A stretch of DNA of 7,976 nucleotides from Anaeromyxobacter sp. (GCA_020028115.1 JAHWYA010000059.1:1-7976), one strand, 5' to 3'; numbered from the stretch's first letter, positions 1-5,691 are shown. Notes: a model not told the origin generated them from the letters alone. Numbers and translations: made by a program.

Positions 1-127
1 CGAGCTCCTTCTTCTTCACCTTGAAGAGGTGGCCGCAGTTCGTGCACTGGACGGTCAGCCCGGCGGGGGTGACCTGATCGTCGTCGAAGACGTACTGGGC
101 CCTGCAGCGTTCGCAGCGAACGTCCAT
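1..127 (-). CDS. N-terminal zinc-ribbon protein, partial (runs off left edge)
   Basis: Only the first 42 residues are present; the gene continues beyond the left edge. The start is the ATG whose first base is 127. The visible part is a small zinc ribbon: the pair C5-x2-C8 in MDVRCERCRAQYVF and the second pair C28-x2-C31 in VQCTNCGHLFKV, followed by a lysine-rich stretch (KVKKKEL). This matches the MJ0042-type finger-like domain that heads many myxobacterial proteins, usually followed by a variable linker and then TPR, response-regulator, GYF or membrane domains. The family assignment is solid, but the function of the whole protein cannot be read because the effector part is missing. No strong Shine-Dalgarno sequence precedes the ATG. 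It is transcribed divergently from ftsK and shares the 158-bp region between them. Confidence 0.8.
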   Translation of the reverse strand, partial: MDVRCERCRAQYVFDDDQVTPAGLTVQCTNCGHLFKVKKKEL

Positions 128-161
128 GGAAGCTCTTGGGAAGACGGAGGTTCTTCTAGGC

Positions 162-167
162 ATTCTA
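162..167 (-). promoter_or_regulatory. Possible -10 element for the zinc-ribbon gene
   Basis: On the minus strand this reads TAGAAT, one mismatch from the sigma-70 -10 consensus TATAAT, about 35 bases upstream of the ATG at 127. No good -35 hexamer lies at the usual 16-18 base spacing, so the call rests on one AT-rich hexamer in a GC-rich region. Weakly supported. Confidence 0.25.
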
Positions 168-193
168 CGCCAGACCCCGGTTTCGCCGAAAAA

Positions 194-221
194 TTGACCC
201 CCCGGTACCCCCCGATATCCT
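194..221 (+). promoter_or_regulatory. Candidate sigma-70 promoter for ftsK
   Basis: TTGACC at 194-199 (consensus TTGACA) is followed by a 16-base spacer and TATCCT at 216-221 (consensus TATAAT). It lies about 65 bases upstream of the ftsK ATG. The AT-rich run just before it (GAAAAATTG) stands out from the surrounding GC-rich DNA. The -35 hexamer and the spacer overlap two copies of an ACCCCCC repeat, which could be an operator. No transcript data support it; this is a sequence match only. Confidence 0.35.
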
Positions 222-238
222 CGCCGAGGCGACCCCCC
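197..238 (+). repeat. Three ACCCCCC tracts with a nested palindrome upstream of ftsK
   Basis: The heptamer ACCCCCC occurs at 197-203, 207-213 and 232-238. The first two copies are exactly 10 bp apart, so they lie on the same face of the helix. Between the second and third copies are overlapping palindromes, CCTCG-C-CGAGG (219-229) and TCGCC-GA-GGCGA (221-232). A shorter C4 run sits at 175-178. The minus strand therefore has G-tracts that could fold into a long-looped quadruplex, or the copies could bind a protein. The repeats are seen directly; any role is inference. Confidence 0.6.
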
Positions 239-285
239 TAGGCGCGGGGCGGCGGCGTGGTCTTCGGAAGATCGGCGGGCGGGAC

Positions 286-3072
286 ATGGGGAAGGCCAAG
301 GGAAACCGGCGTCTGGACGGCGAAAAGGGCCGGCGCGACGACGCGGCGCGCGGCGGGCGGAAGCCGCCCGCGAGCGGGATGCGCAGGGACATCGCCGCGG
401 TCGTGCTCCTCGCGGTCGCGGCCGTGGCGGCGCTCGGCCTGGCGACGTTCTCGGCGCTCGACGGCGCGCTCATCGTTCGCGGGATGACGCCCGCGAACCT
501 CTGCGGCCCCGTCGGACACCGCGCGGCGGCGGCGCTCTACGGCCTCCTCGGCTACTCCGCCCTGGTCCTTCCGGTGGCGACGGCCGCGGTGGCGGTGCGC
601 CTGTTCCGCGGCGTGCCCCCGCGCATCACGGTGGTCGGCGCGGTCGCGTACGCGGTCCTCACGCTCTCCGTCGCGTCGCTCGCTCACCTCGCCCTCGCGG
701 GGCGGGGATCGCTCCCCTTCCCCGCCGGTGGCGCCGTCGGCGCCGCGCTCTGCGGGGCCTCGGTCCGCTTCCTCTCGACCTGGGGGAGCGCCATCGTGCT
801 CCTCGCGGTCGGCACCGTGTCGCTCATCGTCGCCGCCGACGTGAAGCCGCAGGCGATCGTCGCGGCCCTCGCGGGCGCGGCGCGGACGGTCCTCGGCTTC
901 GCGACCGCGCGGGTGAGCGACGCCGTGGAGGAGCACCGCGCCGCCGTCGCCGAGCTGCGCGCCGAGGAGGCCGCCCTGCGCGCCCGGCGCGCCGAGGAGG
1001 AGGCCCGGGAGCTCGCGAGCACCGCCGAGATCGAGGCCGCCGCCGAGGAGGACCGGGCCGACGCCCGCGCCATCGCCGGCGCGCTCGCCCTCGAGCACGT
1101 GCGGCGGACGGGGTCGTTCGACGATCCGGCGTGGGTGGCCGGGCTCGCCCCCGCGAACGCCGAGGCCGACGCCGCGACGGCGGAGGCGGCCGCGCCCGAG
1201 GAGGAGGCGCCGCCGCCTAGGCGGAAGCGCAAGGAGCGGGTGAAGGAGCCCGAGGCCGCCGAGCCCGCGGCGGCCGCGCCCCCCGAGCCCCCGCCCCCGC
1301 CGGTCCTGCCGCCGGTGCGCCCGGAGATCGTCGTCTCGCAGGCGATGCTCGAGCGGAGCGGGAAGAAGAAGAAGAAGGACGAGAAGGAGGTCCCCGCGTT
1401 CGCGTTCACGAAGGCGGGCGACGTCTTCCGGCTCCCCTCGACCGCGCTGCTCGACGTCCACGTGGAGAAGGCGAAGGACGTGGACGAGCAGGGGCTCACG
1501 CGGGTCGCGGACGTGATCGTCGCGACGCTGAAGCAGCACGGCGTCGAGGGCACGATCAAGCACATCCGGCCCGGGCCGGTCGTGACGCTCTACGAGTTCT
1601 CCCCGGTGGCGGGCGTGAAGCTCGCCCGGATCGAGAACCTCGACAAGGAGCTCACGATGGCGCTGAGCGCCATCCGGATCCGGATCATCGCGCCGATCCC
1701 GGGGAAGGGCGTCGTCGGCATCGAGGTCCCGAACCGCGACCGCGCCACCGTGTACCTGCGCGACATCCTCGAGTCGGAGTCGTTCGCCCACGCGGGCGGG
1801 CTCCTCCCCCTCGGCCTCGGGAAGAACATCGAGGGCATCCCCTACTGCGTGGATCTCCAGCGGATGCCGCACCTCCTCATGGCGGGCACCACCGGGTCCG
1901 GCAAGTCGGTCGGCCTCAACACCATGATCCTCAGCATGCTCTACCGGCAGACGCCGGCGGAGGTGCGGATGATCATGGTCGACCCGAAGATGACGGAGCT
2001 GAAGGCGTACGAGGACATCCCGCACCTGCTCCTGCCCGTCGTGACCGACCCGCAGAAGGCCGCCCGCGCCCTGCAGTGGGCGGTCGACGAGATGGAGCGG
2101 CGGACGCAGATCCTCGCCGACACCGGGTCGAAGGACCTCCGCTCGTACAACGGCAAGGTCGAGAAGCTCCGCGCGGAGGGGAAGACCTTCGAGGACCGGG
2201 ACGTCCTCGTCCCGCCGAAGAAGCTCGTGGTCGTGGACGTGACCGCCGGAGAGACGGAGGAGCAGGCCGCGGCGCGCGCCCAGGTCGCCGACGAGCAGAC
2301 CGGCGCGGAGCCGCCCGCCGCAGCGTCCCCCGAGTTCGAGGACCCGACCGCCTCGCCGCCGGCGGACCCGGTCGCCGCGCGCGACGAGCGAAGGCTCCCG
2401 CAGAAGCTGCCCTACATCGTGGTGGTCATCGACGAGCTCGCGGACCTCATGATGACGGCGCCGCGCGAGGTCGAGATCTCGCTCGCCCGCCTCGCCCAGA
2501 AGGCGCGCGCGACCGGCATCCACCTCATCGTCGCGACGCAGCGCCCGTCCACCGACGTCGTGACGGGCATGATCAAGAACAACTTCCCGGCGCGCATCAC
2601 GTTCCGGCTCGCCTCGCGCCACGACTCGCAGACGATCATCAACGGCCCGGGCGCGGAGGCGCTGCTCGGCGACGGCGACATGCTCGTCCTCACCGCCACG
2701 CAGCCGGTGACCCGCGTGCAGGGCGCGTTCGTCTCCGAGGAGGAGCTCCACCGGGTCGTCGAGTTCCTGAAGGAGCAGGGGCGGCCCGTCTACGACGACT
2801 CGATCCTCAAGGCGCGCGAGGGCGCGGGCGACCGCGGCGGCCTCGACGACGACGACGACCCGGTCTACGACCAGGCCCTCGAGCTCGTCGCGCGCATGGA
2901 GGAGGTCTCGGTCTCGAAGCTCCAGCGCGAGATGCGGCTCGGCTACAACAAGGCCGCGAAGATCATCGAGCGGATGGAGCGCGAGGGCGTCGTCGGCCCG
3001 GCGAACGGGGTGAAGCCGCGCCAGGTGCTCATCCGGCCGATCGGGGAGACGAGCGCCATTCCGAATGTCTAG
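286..3072 (+). CDS. ftsK: DNA translocase FtsK (FtsK/SpoIIIE family)
   Basis: This is a septum-anchored, ATP-driven double-stranded DNA pump of 928 residues that clears chromosome termini during division and, in known systems, activates XerC/XerD at dif. A basic N-terminal tail (1-33) precedes about four membrane segments (roughly 35-57, 78-107, 113-138, 148-184). A charged Ala/Glu/Arg-rich helix, probably coiled coil, covers about 210-265, followed by a Pro/Ala/Glu linker with a lysine run (360-364). The alpha domain spans about 370-515. The RecA-like motor has Walker A GTTGSGKS at 534-541, Walker B IVVVIDE at 711-717 and ATQRPS at 750-755. The winged-helix gamma domain occupies about 860-920, after five aspartates (854-858). 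Between the Walker motifs is a loop (about 625-705) longer than in E. coli FtsK. The ATG at 286 lacks a strong Shine-Dalgarno; the ATG at 379 (residue 32) is an alternative. The gene stands alone, divergent from the zinc-ribbon gene and convergent with plsY. Confidence 0.97.
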   Translation: MGKAKGNRRLDGEKGRRDDAARGGRKPPASGMRRDIAAVVLLAVAAVAALGLATFSALDGALIVRGMTPANLCGPVGHRAAAALYGLLGYSALVLPVATAAVAVRLFRGVPPRITVVGAVAYAVLTLSVASLAHLALAGRGSLPFPAGGAVGAALCGASVRFLSTWGSAIVLLAVGTVSLIVAADVKPQAIVAALAGAARTVLGFATARVSDAVEEHRAAVAELRAEEAALRARRAEEEARELASTAEIEAAAEEDRADARAIAGALALEHVRRTGSFDDPAWVAGLAPANAEADAATAEAAAPEEEAPPPRRKRKERVKEPEAAEPAAAAPPEPPPPPVLPPVRPEIVVSQAMLERSGKKKKKDEKEVPAFAFTKAGDVFRLPSTALLDVHVEKAKDVDEQGLTRVADVIVATLKQHGVEGTIKHIRPGPVVTLYEFSPVAGVKLARIENLDKELTMALSAIRIRIIAPIPGKGVVGIEVPNRDRATVYLRDILESESFAHAGGLLPLGLGKNIEGIPYCVDLQRMPHLLMAGTTGSGKSVGLNTMILSMLYRQTPAEVRMIMVDPKMTELKAYEDIPHLLLPVVTDPQKAARALQWAVDEMERRTQILADTGSKDLRSYNGKVEKLRAEGKTFEDRDVLVPPKKLVVVDVTAGETEEQAAARAQVADEQTGAEPPAAASPEFEDPTASPPADPVAARDERRLPQKLPYIVVVIDELADLMMTAPREVEISLARLAQKARATGIHLIVATQRPSTDVVTGMIKNNFPARITFRLASRHDSQTIINGPGAEALLGDGDMLVLTATQPVTRVQGAFVSEEELHRVVEFLKEQGRPVYDDSILKAREGAGDRGGLDDDDDPVYDQALELVARMEEVSVSKLQREMRLGYNKAAKIIERMEREGVVGPANGVKPRQVLIRPIGETSAIPNV

Positions 3073-3079
3073 CATTCGG
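3061..3079 (+). terminator. Hairpin spanning the ftsK stop codon
   Basis: CCGAATG (3061-3067) and CATTCGG (3073-3079) are perfect inverse complements, giving a 7-bp stem. The 5-base loop TCTAG contains the ftsK stop codon TAG (3070-3072). A U-G pair could extend the stem by one. No T-run follows. It may be the first half of an intrinsic or 3'-end-stabilising structure with the hairpin directly after it. The inverted repeat is certain; terminator function is inferred from position. Confidence 0.45.
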
Positions 3080-3098
3080 GCGGCTCATCGCTAGCCGC
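3080..3098 (+). terminator. Second tandem hairpin after ftsK
   Basis: GCGGCT (3080-3085) and AGCCGC (3093-3098) form a 6-bp stem with a 7-base loop, starting at the base after the hairpin that holds the ftsK stop codon. There is no T-tract, so if it ends transcription it does so without the classic U-run or with Rho. Confidence 0.35.
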
Positions 3099-3233
3099 GC
3101 CGTGGTCCAGTCCGGATCGGACGGCGCAGGCGCGGGCCGGCCGCCGCGGCCCCTTCGGCGCAGACCGCGGGCGGGAGGGCGGCGAGAGTCGCGCGCGGAC
3201 GAGAGCGGCCCACGTAGCGCGGCGTGCGAACTC

Positions 3234-3262
3234 GGTCGGCGCGACGCTTCTCGGCGCCGACC
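3234..3262. repeat. Inverted repeat, 9-bp stem
   Basis: GGTCGGCGC (3234-3242) and GCGCCGACC (3254-3262) are perfect inverse complements separated by an 11-base loop. A second hairpin (3270-3294) begins 8 bases later, so the two form a pair in the middle of the convergent spacer. There is no T-run on either strand. The structure is certain; the role is unknown. Confidence 0.6.
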
Positions 3263-3269
3263 TTCGGAC

Positions 3270-3294
3270 ATCCGCCGCCGCGCGCACGGCGGAT
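3270..3294. repeat. Inverted repeat, 8-bp stem
   Basis: ATCCGCCG (3270-3277) and CGGCGGAT (3287-3294) pair perfectly around a 9-base loop, CCGCGCGCA. It lies just downstream of the 3234-3262 hairpin. No flanking T-run. Role unknown. Confidence 0.55.
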
Positions 3295-3313
3295 CGTCGC
3301 GCACGGAGCCAGA

Positions 3314-3328
3314 GGCAGGTGACCTGCC
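3314..3328. repeat. 15-bp palindrome GGCAGGTGACCTGCC
   Basis: Two 7-bp arms, GGCAGGT and ACCTGCC, flank a single central G. With a one-base centre it is better suited to binding a protein dimer than to forming an RNA hairpin, although a 5-bp stem with a 5-base loop is possible. It is inside the convergent spacer, far from any obvious promoter, so its target is unclear. Confidence 0.5.
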
Positions 3329-3485
3329 GCCCGCGGATGCGCCTCCGGGCCTCGCGCCGGCGGCGCTGTTGCGCCTGCGCCTGCCGTTCCGCACGCGAAC
3401 GAGCGGCGCGCGCTGACCATCACGCGCTGCCCGTCACGCGGTGTCGTCTCGTCCTACGGCACCGCTCGAGAACCGCAGCGCGCAG

Positions 3486-3501
3486 CGCCGGGCCACCGGC
3501 G
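3486..3501. repeat. Inverted repeat, 6-bp stem with 4-base loop
   Basis: CGCCGG (3486-3491) and CCGGCG (3496-3501) form a compact hairpin with loop GCCA. The left arm overlaps the first copy of the repeated 12-mer GCGCGCAGCGCC (3478-3489). A short stem like this could arise by chance in such GC-rich DNA. Confidence 0.4.
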
Positions 3502-3585
3502 GCGCCCCATCGCGAGGCGCAGGCGACACGGCGCTCACTCCGCGCGCGGAACGAGCGGACGGTCTGCGCGGCGACGGATGTCTGA

Positions 3586-3618
3586 GCCCCCGCAGGCGCG
3601 CAGCGCCACTGCGGGGGC
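3586..3618. repeat. Strong inverted repeat, 10-bp stem
   Basis: GCCCCCGCAG (3586-3595) and CTGCGGGGGC (3609-3618) are perfect inverse complements and form the strongest stem in the window. The 13-base loop consists of GCGCGCAGCGCC, an exact copy of the word at 3478-3489, plus one A. Inside the loop GCGC-GCA-GCGC can pair further. It may serve as a transcription barrier for either convergent gene, but neither side carries a T-run. Confidence 0.6.
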
Positions 3619-3733
3619 GAGTTCCGGAGCCGCGCCGCGATCCGCCCTCGTCGCGTGCGCGACCGCCGAGCCAACCGCCGCAGCGCGGGGCGCCGAGGCG
3701 GACCGGCGACGGAGCGCGGCCCATACCGCTGCT

Positions 3734-3756
3734 CGACCGCGCCCGGCGCGCGGTCG
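3734..3756 (-). terminator. Hairpin directly after the plsY stop codon
   Basis: CGACCGCGC (3734-3742) and GCGCGGTCG (3748-3756) form a perfect 9-bp stem with a 5-base loop. On the minus strand the stem begins at the base after the plsY TAG (3759-3757), the expected place for the terminator of the minus-strand operon. No T-run follows on that strand, so the evidence is position plus stem strength. The distal hairpin at 3586-3618 could add to it. Confidence 0.5.
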
Positions 3757-4368
3757 CTAGACTCTCATCCGCTTCCGCTCCTCCCCGGAGACGATCCGCC
3801 TGATGTTCTCGCGGTGCCGCCAGAAGATGAGCGCGCCGACGACGATCACCGACCAGGTGAGCGGGTTACCGAGGCCGCGGGTGAAGACCATCCCGAGGAC
3901 GCAGACGAGCGTGCCGAGGAGCGACCCGAGGGACGACATCCGCGTCACGAGGTACGTGCCCGCCCAGGTGAGGACGCCGGCGATGGCGGCCCACGGCGCG
4001 AGCACGAGGTAGACGCCGAACGCGGAGGCGACGCCCTTCCCGCCCTTGAGCCGGAGCCAGATCGTGTAGCAGTGGCCGAGGAACGCCGCGACCGCCACGC
4101 CCATGATCCACAGGTCGGAGTGCGGCGCGCCCGCGAGGAGCCGCTGCGCGACGAGGAGCGGGACGACCGCCTTCAGGATGTCGAGGACGATCGTCGCGAC
4201 GCCGACCTTCTTGTTCACGCGCGCGACGTTCGTCCCGCCGATGTTCCCCGACCCGACCTTGCGGACGTCGATCCCGAGGAAGACGCGGGAGAGGACGAGC
4301 CCGAACGGGATCGAGCCGGAGAGATAGCCGATGACGACGAGGAGCGCGCCGAGCGCGTTGGTGCTCAC
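3757..4368 (-). CDS. plsY: Glycerol-3-phosphate acyltransferase PlsY
   Basis: An integral membrane enzyme that transfers the acyl group from acyl-phosphate (made by PlsX) to the sn-1 position of glycerol 3-phosphate, giving lysophosphatidic acid, the first step of phospholipid synthesis. The protein has 203 residues, normal for the family, and is almost entirely hydrophobic with several membrane spans. Conserved motifs are GYLSGSIPFG at 14-23, GSGNIGGTN at 39-47, LKGGKGVAS at 108-116 and RHRENIRRI at 184-192. The start is GTG at 4368, with GGGAGG seven bases upstream. The same frame stays open to 4623, but that extension is arginine-rich antisense-like sequence with no family match. GTG overlaps the stop of the DUF2752 gene as GTGA, suggesting translational coupling. 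plsY is the last gene of the minus-strand operon and ends next to a 9-bp hairpin. Confidence 0.95.
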   Translation of the reverse strand: MSTNALGALLVVIGYLSGSIPFGLVLSRVFLGIDVRKVGSGNIGGTNVARVNKKVGVATIVLDILKAVVPLLVAQRLLAGAPHSDLWIMGVAVAAFLGHCYTIWLRLKGGKGVASAFGVYLVLAPWAAIAGVLTWAGTYLVTRMSSLGSLLGTLVCVLGMVFTRGLGNPLTWSVIVVGALIFWRHRENIRRIVSGEERKRMRV

Positions 4369-4769
4369 GAACGAGCCTCCCGGACGACGAGCCACGCCCA
4401 GTTGACGAGGAGGAGCGCGATCCCGGCCGCGGTGGCGGCGCGGAGGACGCGCGGGGACGGCACGGGCAGCGGGGCGCCGAGGGCGGCCCGCGCGAGGTCG
4501 AGCGCGGCGTAGCTCCAGGCGAGCGCGGCGAGGAGCGCGCCGAGCGGGCTCGCCGCGGCGGCGAGGCCCACGTCGCCGTGCGCGAGGTGGACGAAGGCGT
4601 GGGTCATGCCGCAGGTCGCGCACGGGATCCCCGCGAGCCCCTTGAGCGGGCAGACGAAGGGCAGCCCGAGCACCGGGACGAACCGCGCGACGAGGAACGA
4701 CAGGAGGGCGATCGCGGCGAAGACCTCGGGGTGGCCGAACCGCTCGGTCCGCTTCCAGGCGAGGATCAC
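4365..4769 (-). CDS. DUF2752 family membrane protein
   Basis: The product has 134 residues. It carries the DUF2752 signature in CPLKGLAGIPCATCGMTH (40-57), with C40, C50, C53 and the GMT that replaces the common GxT. Hydrophobic segments lie at about 16-34, 73-95 and 109-128. No biochemical function is established for the family; the conserved cysteines could bind a metal or be redox-active. The start is GTG at 4769, overlapping the stop of the upstream Yip1 gene as GTGA. The stop overlaps the plsY start in the same way, so the gene is probably coupled on both sides. There is no clear Shine-Dalgarno; a short stem, GGCGC-5 nt-GCGCC (4784-4798), lies just upstream. A longer open frame to 5645 is the opposite-phase shadow of the Yip1 gene. 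The family is fairly certain, the role unknown. Confidence 0.85.
   Translation of the reverse strand: MILAWKRTERFGHPEVFAAIALLSFLVARFVPVLGLPFVCPLKGLAGIPCATCGMTHAFVHLAHGDVGLAAAASPLGALLAALAWSYAALDLARAALGAPLPVPSPRVLRAATAAGIALLLVNWAWLVVREARS
4376..4381 (-). promoter_or_regulatory. Ribosome-binding site deciding the plsY GTG start
   Basis: The minus strand reads GGGAGG, seven bases before the GTG at 4368. It lies within the last codons of the upstream DUF2752 gene. It supports the GTG start over the longer open frame and fits the known N-terminus of PlsY. Confidence 0.75.
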
Positions 4770-5665
4770 AGCGTCGTCGTCCCGGCGCTCTTCGCGCCCT
4801 GGAGGAACGCCGGGACCGACAGCCCGAGCACGCCGCAGCAGCAGACGCAGGCGAGGGCGAGCGGAGCGAGCACCGCCGCGGCCGCCTTTCCGGTGCCGCA
4901 GCGCTGGATCGCGCCGAGCCCGATGACGAGCGTCACGAGGCCCCAGACGCCGGCGAGGAGCCCGCCGCAGCCGGGCACCGCGAGGAGGAGGAGCAGGCCC
5001 GACGCGTGGGCCACGGCGGTGAGCGTCGCCTCGAAGCCGCGCCCCGCGCCGCGGAAGAGGACGAGCAGCAGGTGGACGACCGCCGAGACGACGTAGATGA
5101 GCACGAAGGTGACGAGGGGCGCGGCGAGCGCCTGCGCGAGCACGGCGGGGCCCGAGAGCGCCTGCTCGTAGAGCCGCGCGATCCGCGCCTGGTCCTCCGG
5201 CATCTTCTCCACGAGCTGCTGGATCGCGAGGATCGCCTGCTGGCCGGTGAGCCAGGCGTAGAGCGACGCGGCGGCGTTTCCGACCGTGGAGGCGACGACG
5301 CCGAAGAGGATCGCGCTCCAGGGCTGGTCCTTGCGCACCCGCGAGAAGAACGGCTCCGGCTGGGTCGCGACGAGCTTCCAGGTCTGGAGGAACCCCGCGA
5401 AGAACCCGGCGCAGGCGCGGTCGGCGAACGGCGACGGCAGCTCCGGCGGCGGCGGAGGCGGTGCCCCCCAGCCCACGCCGAAGCCACCGCTCGGCGCTCC
5501 GGGCAAGGGCTGCTGCGGCGGCGCGGCGGCGGGGGGCGGCTCCTCGACCTCGGGCGTGCCCGGGGGCGCCGGAAGGATCAGCTCGGCGCCGCAGTGCGGA
5601 CAGGTCTGGCGGCCGTACCGATCGGTCGAGAAGGTGCCCTGGCACCGAGCGCAGCGCGCGAGCAT
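4766..5665 (-). CDS. Zinc-ribbon and Yip1-domain membrane protein
   Basis: A 299-residue protein. The N-terminus is a zinc ribbon with C5-x2-C8 and C22-x2-C25 (CARC...CPHC). A proline/glycine/alanine-rich linker covers about 32-78. From 85 on it resembles the Yip1 family (PF04893): the FLQTWKLVATQPEPFFSRVR segment at 92-111, then membrane segments near 118-139, 175-203, 215-250 and 263-286. The last segment contains a dense cysteine cluster, CVCCC, at 273-277. Bacterial Yip1-like proteins have no settled function; a role in membrane organisation or as a scaffold is possible. The ATG at 5665 starts immediately before the zinc ribbon, which supports it, although the Shine-Dalgarno is weak. It begins 26 bp after nuoK, and its stop overlaps the DUF2752 start as GTGA. 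It is probably in the nuo operon, but no functional link to complex I is shown. Confidence 0.85.
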   Translation of the reverse strand: MLARCARCQGTFSTDRYGRQTCPHCGAELILPAPPGTPEVEEPPPAAAPPQQPLPGAPSGGFGVGWGAPPPPPPELPSPFADRACAGFFAGFLQTWKLVATQPEPFFSRVRKDQPWSAILFGVVASTVGNAAASLYAWLTGQQAILAIQQLVEKMPEDQARIARLYEQALSGPAVLAQALAAPLVTFVLIYVVSAVVHLLLVLFRGAGRGFEATLTAVAHASGLLLLLAVPGCGGLLAGVWGLVTLVIGLGAIQRCGTGKAAAAVLAPLALACVCCCGVLGLSVPAFLQGAKSAGTTTL

Positions 5666-5691
5666 GTCGGCGAGGGTTCCCCGGCGTCCCG

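Larger units (their letters stand above)
3073..3756. other. 684-bp non-coding spacer between convergent ftsK and plsY
   Basis: I find no credible gene here on either strand. The open frames are arginine-, proline- and alanine-rich translations of GC-rich DNA, lack family motifs and ribosome-binding sites, and overlap one another in several frames. No tRNA or rRNA pattern is seen. The stretch holds a series of perfect GC-rich inverted repeats at 3061-3079, 3080-3098, 3234-3262, 3270-3294, 3314-3328, 3486-3501, 3586-3618 and 3734-3756. It also has short repeated words: GGCGCAGGCG at 3123-3132 and 3516-3525, inverted at 3372-3381; GCGCGCAGCGCC at 3478-3489 and 3596-3607; and GAACGAGCGG near 3387 and 3549. 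It could be a two-way transcription stop zone, decayed sequence, or the site of a structured RNA. The sequence alone does not decide. Confidence 0.7.

Noticed and set aside
1363..1377. Five AAG repeats in ftsK (and five GAC repeats at 2845-2859) as possible phase-variation tracts
   Set aside because: They are triplet repeats in frame, encoding Lys and Asp runs in a linker. Slippage would change length by whole residues and not switch the gene off.
238..3075. A 945-codon open frame on the minus strand opposite ftsK
   Set aside because: It mirrors ftsK codons: in very GC-rich genes the antisense frame often lacks stops. The translation is dominated by Arg, Leu, Asp, Glu and Gly with no domain, while ftsK on the plus strand has every expected motif.
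2076..3416. A 446-codon plus-strand frame overlapping the end of ftsK and running into the spacer
   Set aside because: It is out of phase with ftsK and almost all Arg, Ala, Gly and Pro. It has no recognisable motif and no ribosome-binding site.
3073..3756. A dif/XerCD site, tRNA, CRISPR array or insertion sequence in the spacer next to ftsK
   Set aside because: There is no AT-rich 28-bp dif-like core, no cloverleaf or TTC-loop motif, no regularly spaced identical repeats, and no transposase or terminal repeats with target duplication.
3029..3803. Small open frames of 60-121 codons within the ftsK-plsY spacer
   Set aside because: They overlap each other in several frames and on both strands, consist mainly of Arg, Ala, Pro and Ser, and have no start context or motif.
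3757..4623. A 288-residue version of PlsY
   Set aside because: The extra 85 residues are arginine-rich shadow of the DUF2752 gene. The GTG at 4368 has GGGAGG at proper spacing and gives the normal PlsY length of 203.
4365..5645. A single 426-codon minus-strand protein including the DUF2752 sequence
   Set aside because: The first two thirds are an off-phase reading of the Yip1 gene. Real DUF2752 sequence begins at the GTG at 4769, which overlaps the Yip1 stop.
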